Shown piece after piece: positions 5,643 to 5,664 of a stretch of DNA of 5,664 nt (position 1 is the stretch's first letter; every line of letters begins with the position of its first letter). Below the pieces are notes generated by a model. That model was given only the letters and a program-made list of their open reading frames with translations, did no database searches and was not told the DNA's origin. Both the position numbers and the translations under genes were made by a program. The stretch is from Enterococcus_E cecorum_B (lineage in GTDB: Bacteria > Bacillota > Bacilli > Lactobacillales > Enterococcaceae), in NCBI GenBank assembly GCA_946499615.1, contig CAMMST010000077.1:1-5664 (forward strand), read 5' to 3'.

Positions 5643-5664
5643 GAAAATACTCCGTAACTTTCAA

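Noticed and set aside
5447..5644. Plus-strand frame of 65 codons opposite the yunD start
   Set aside because: It is antisense to the conserved metallophosphatase motifs and shows no independent coding signal.
1..5664. Mobile elements, CRISPR arrays, defence or toxin-antitoxin systems
   Set aside because: I saw no transposase or integrase frames, no regularly spaced long repeats, no tRNA or attachment-site pattern, and no compositional break. The region reads as conserved core chromosome.

Overview
The window looks like chromosomal DNA from a low-GC Gram-positive bacterium of the Lactobacillales, most likely Enterococcus or a close relative (Vagococcus, Tetragenococcus). This rests on AT-rich base composition, strong GGAGG/GAGGTG ribosome binding sites, GTG and TTG starts, a LAGC lipoprotein signal, and the gene set yunD-yutD-yutF-lit-araT followed by pstS. 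The genus is inferred from remembered protein families, not from a search.

Every supported gene is on the minus strand, so transcription runs from position 5664 towards 1. In that order: (1) yunD, a cytosolic 5'-nucleotidase-like metallophosphatase; (2) a 69-base gap with a good sigma-A promoter; (3) yutD, a DUF1027 protein with a basic tail; (4) yutF, a NagD-like HAD phosphatase; (5) lit, the lipoprotein intramolecular transacylase (TIGR01906/DUF1461) that makes lyso-form lipoproteins; (6) araT, a PLP aminotransferase of the AraT/PatA group; (7) a clear intrinsic terminator; (8) an unrecognised small two-helix membrane protein with two possible starts; (9) a 146-base regulatory region with PhoP-box-like TTTACA repeats; (10) pstS, the phosphate-binding lipoprotein, cut off by the window edge.

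yutD, yutF, lit and araT are tightly packed (3-base gap, TAATG overlap, 13-base gap) and end at one terminator, so they read as one operon with coupled translation. yunD probably reads through into it, because no terminator separates them. pstS is a separate unit, probably switched on by phosphate starvation and presumably leading into a pst transport operon beyond position 1. PstS is exported as a lipoprotein and is therefore a plausible Lit substrate.

I found no mobile element, CRISPR array, tRNA or rRNA, and no clearly new system. The points most worth following are the identity of lit (usually annotated only as an integral membrane protein), the promoter architecture upstream of pstS, the start codon of araT, and the unnamed small membrane protein.
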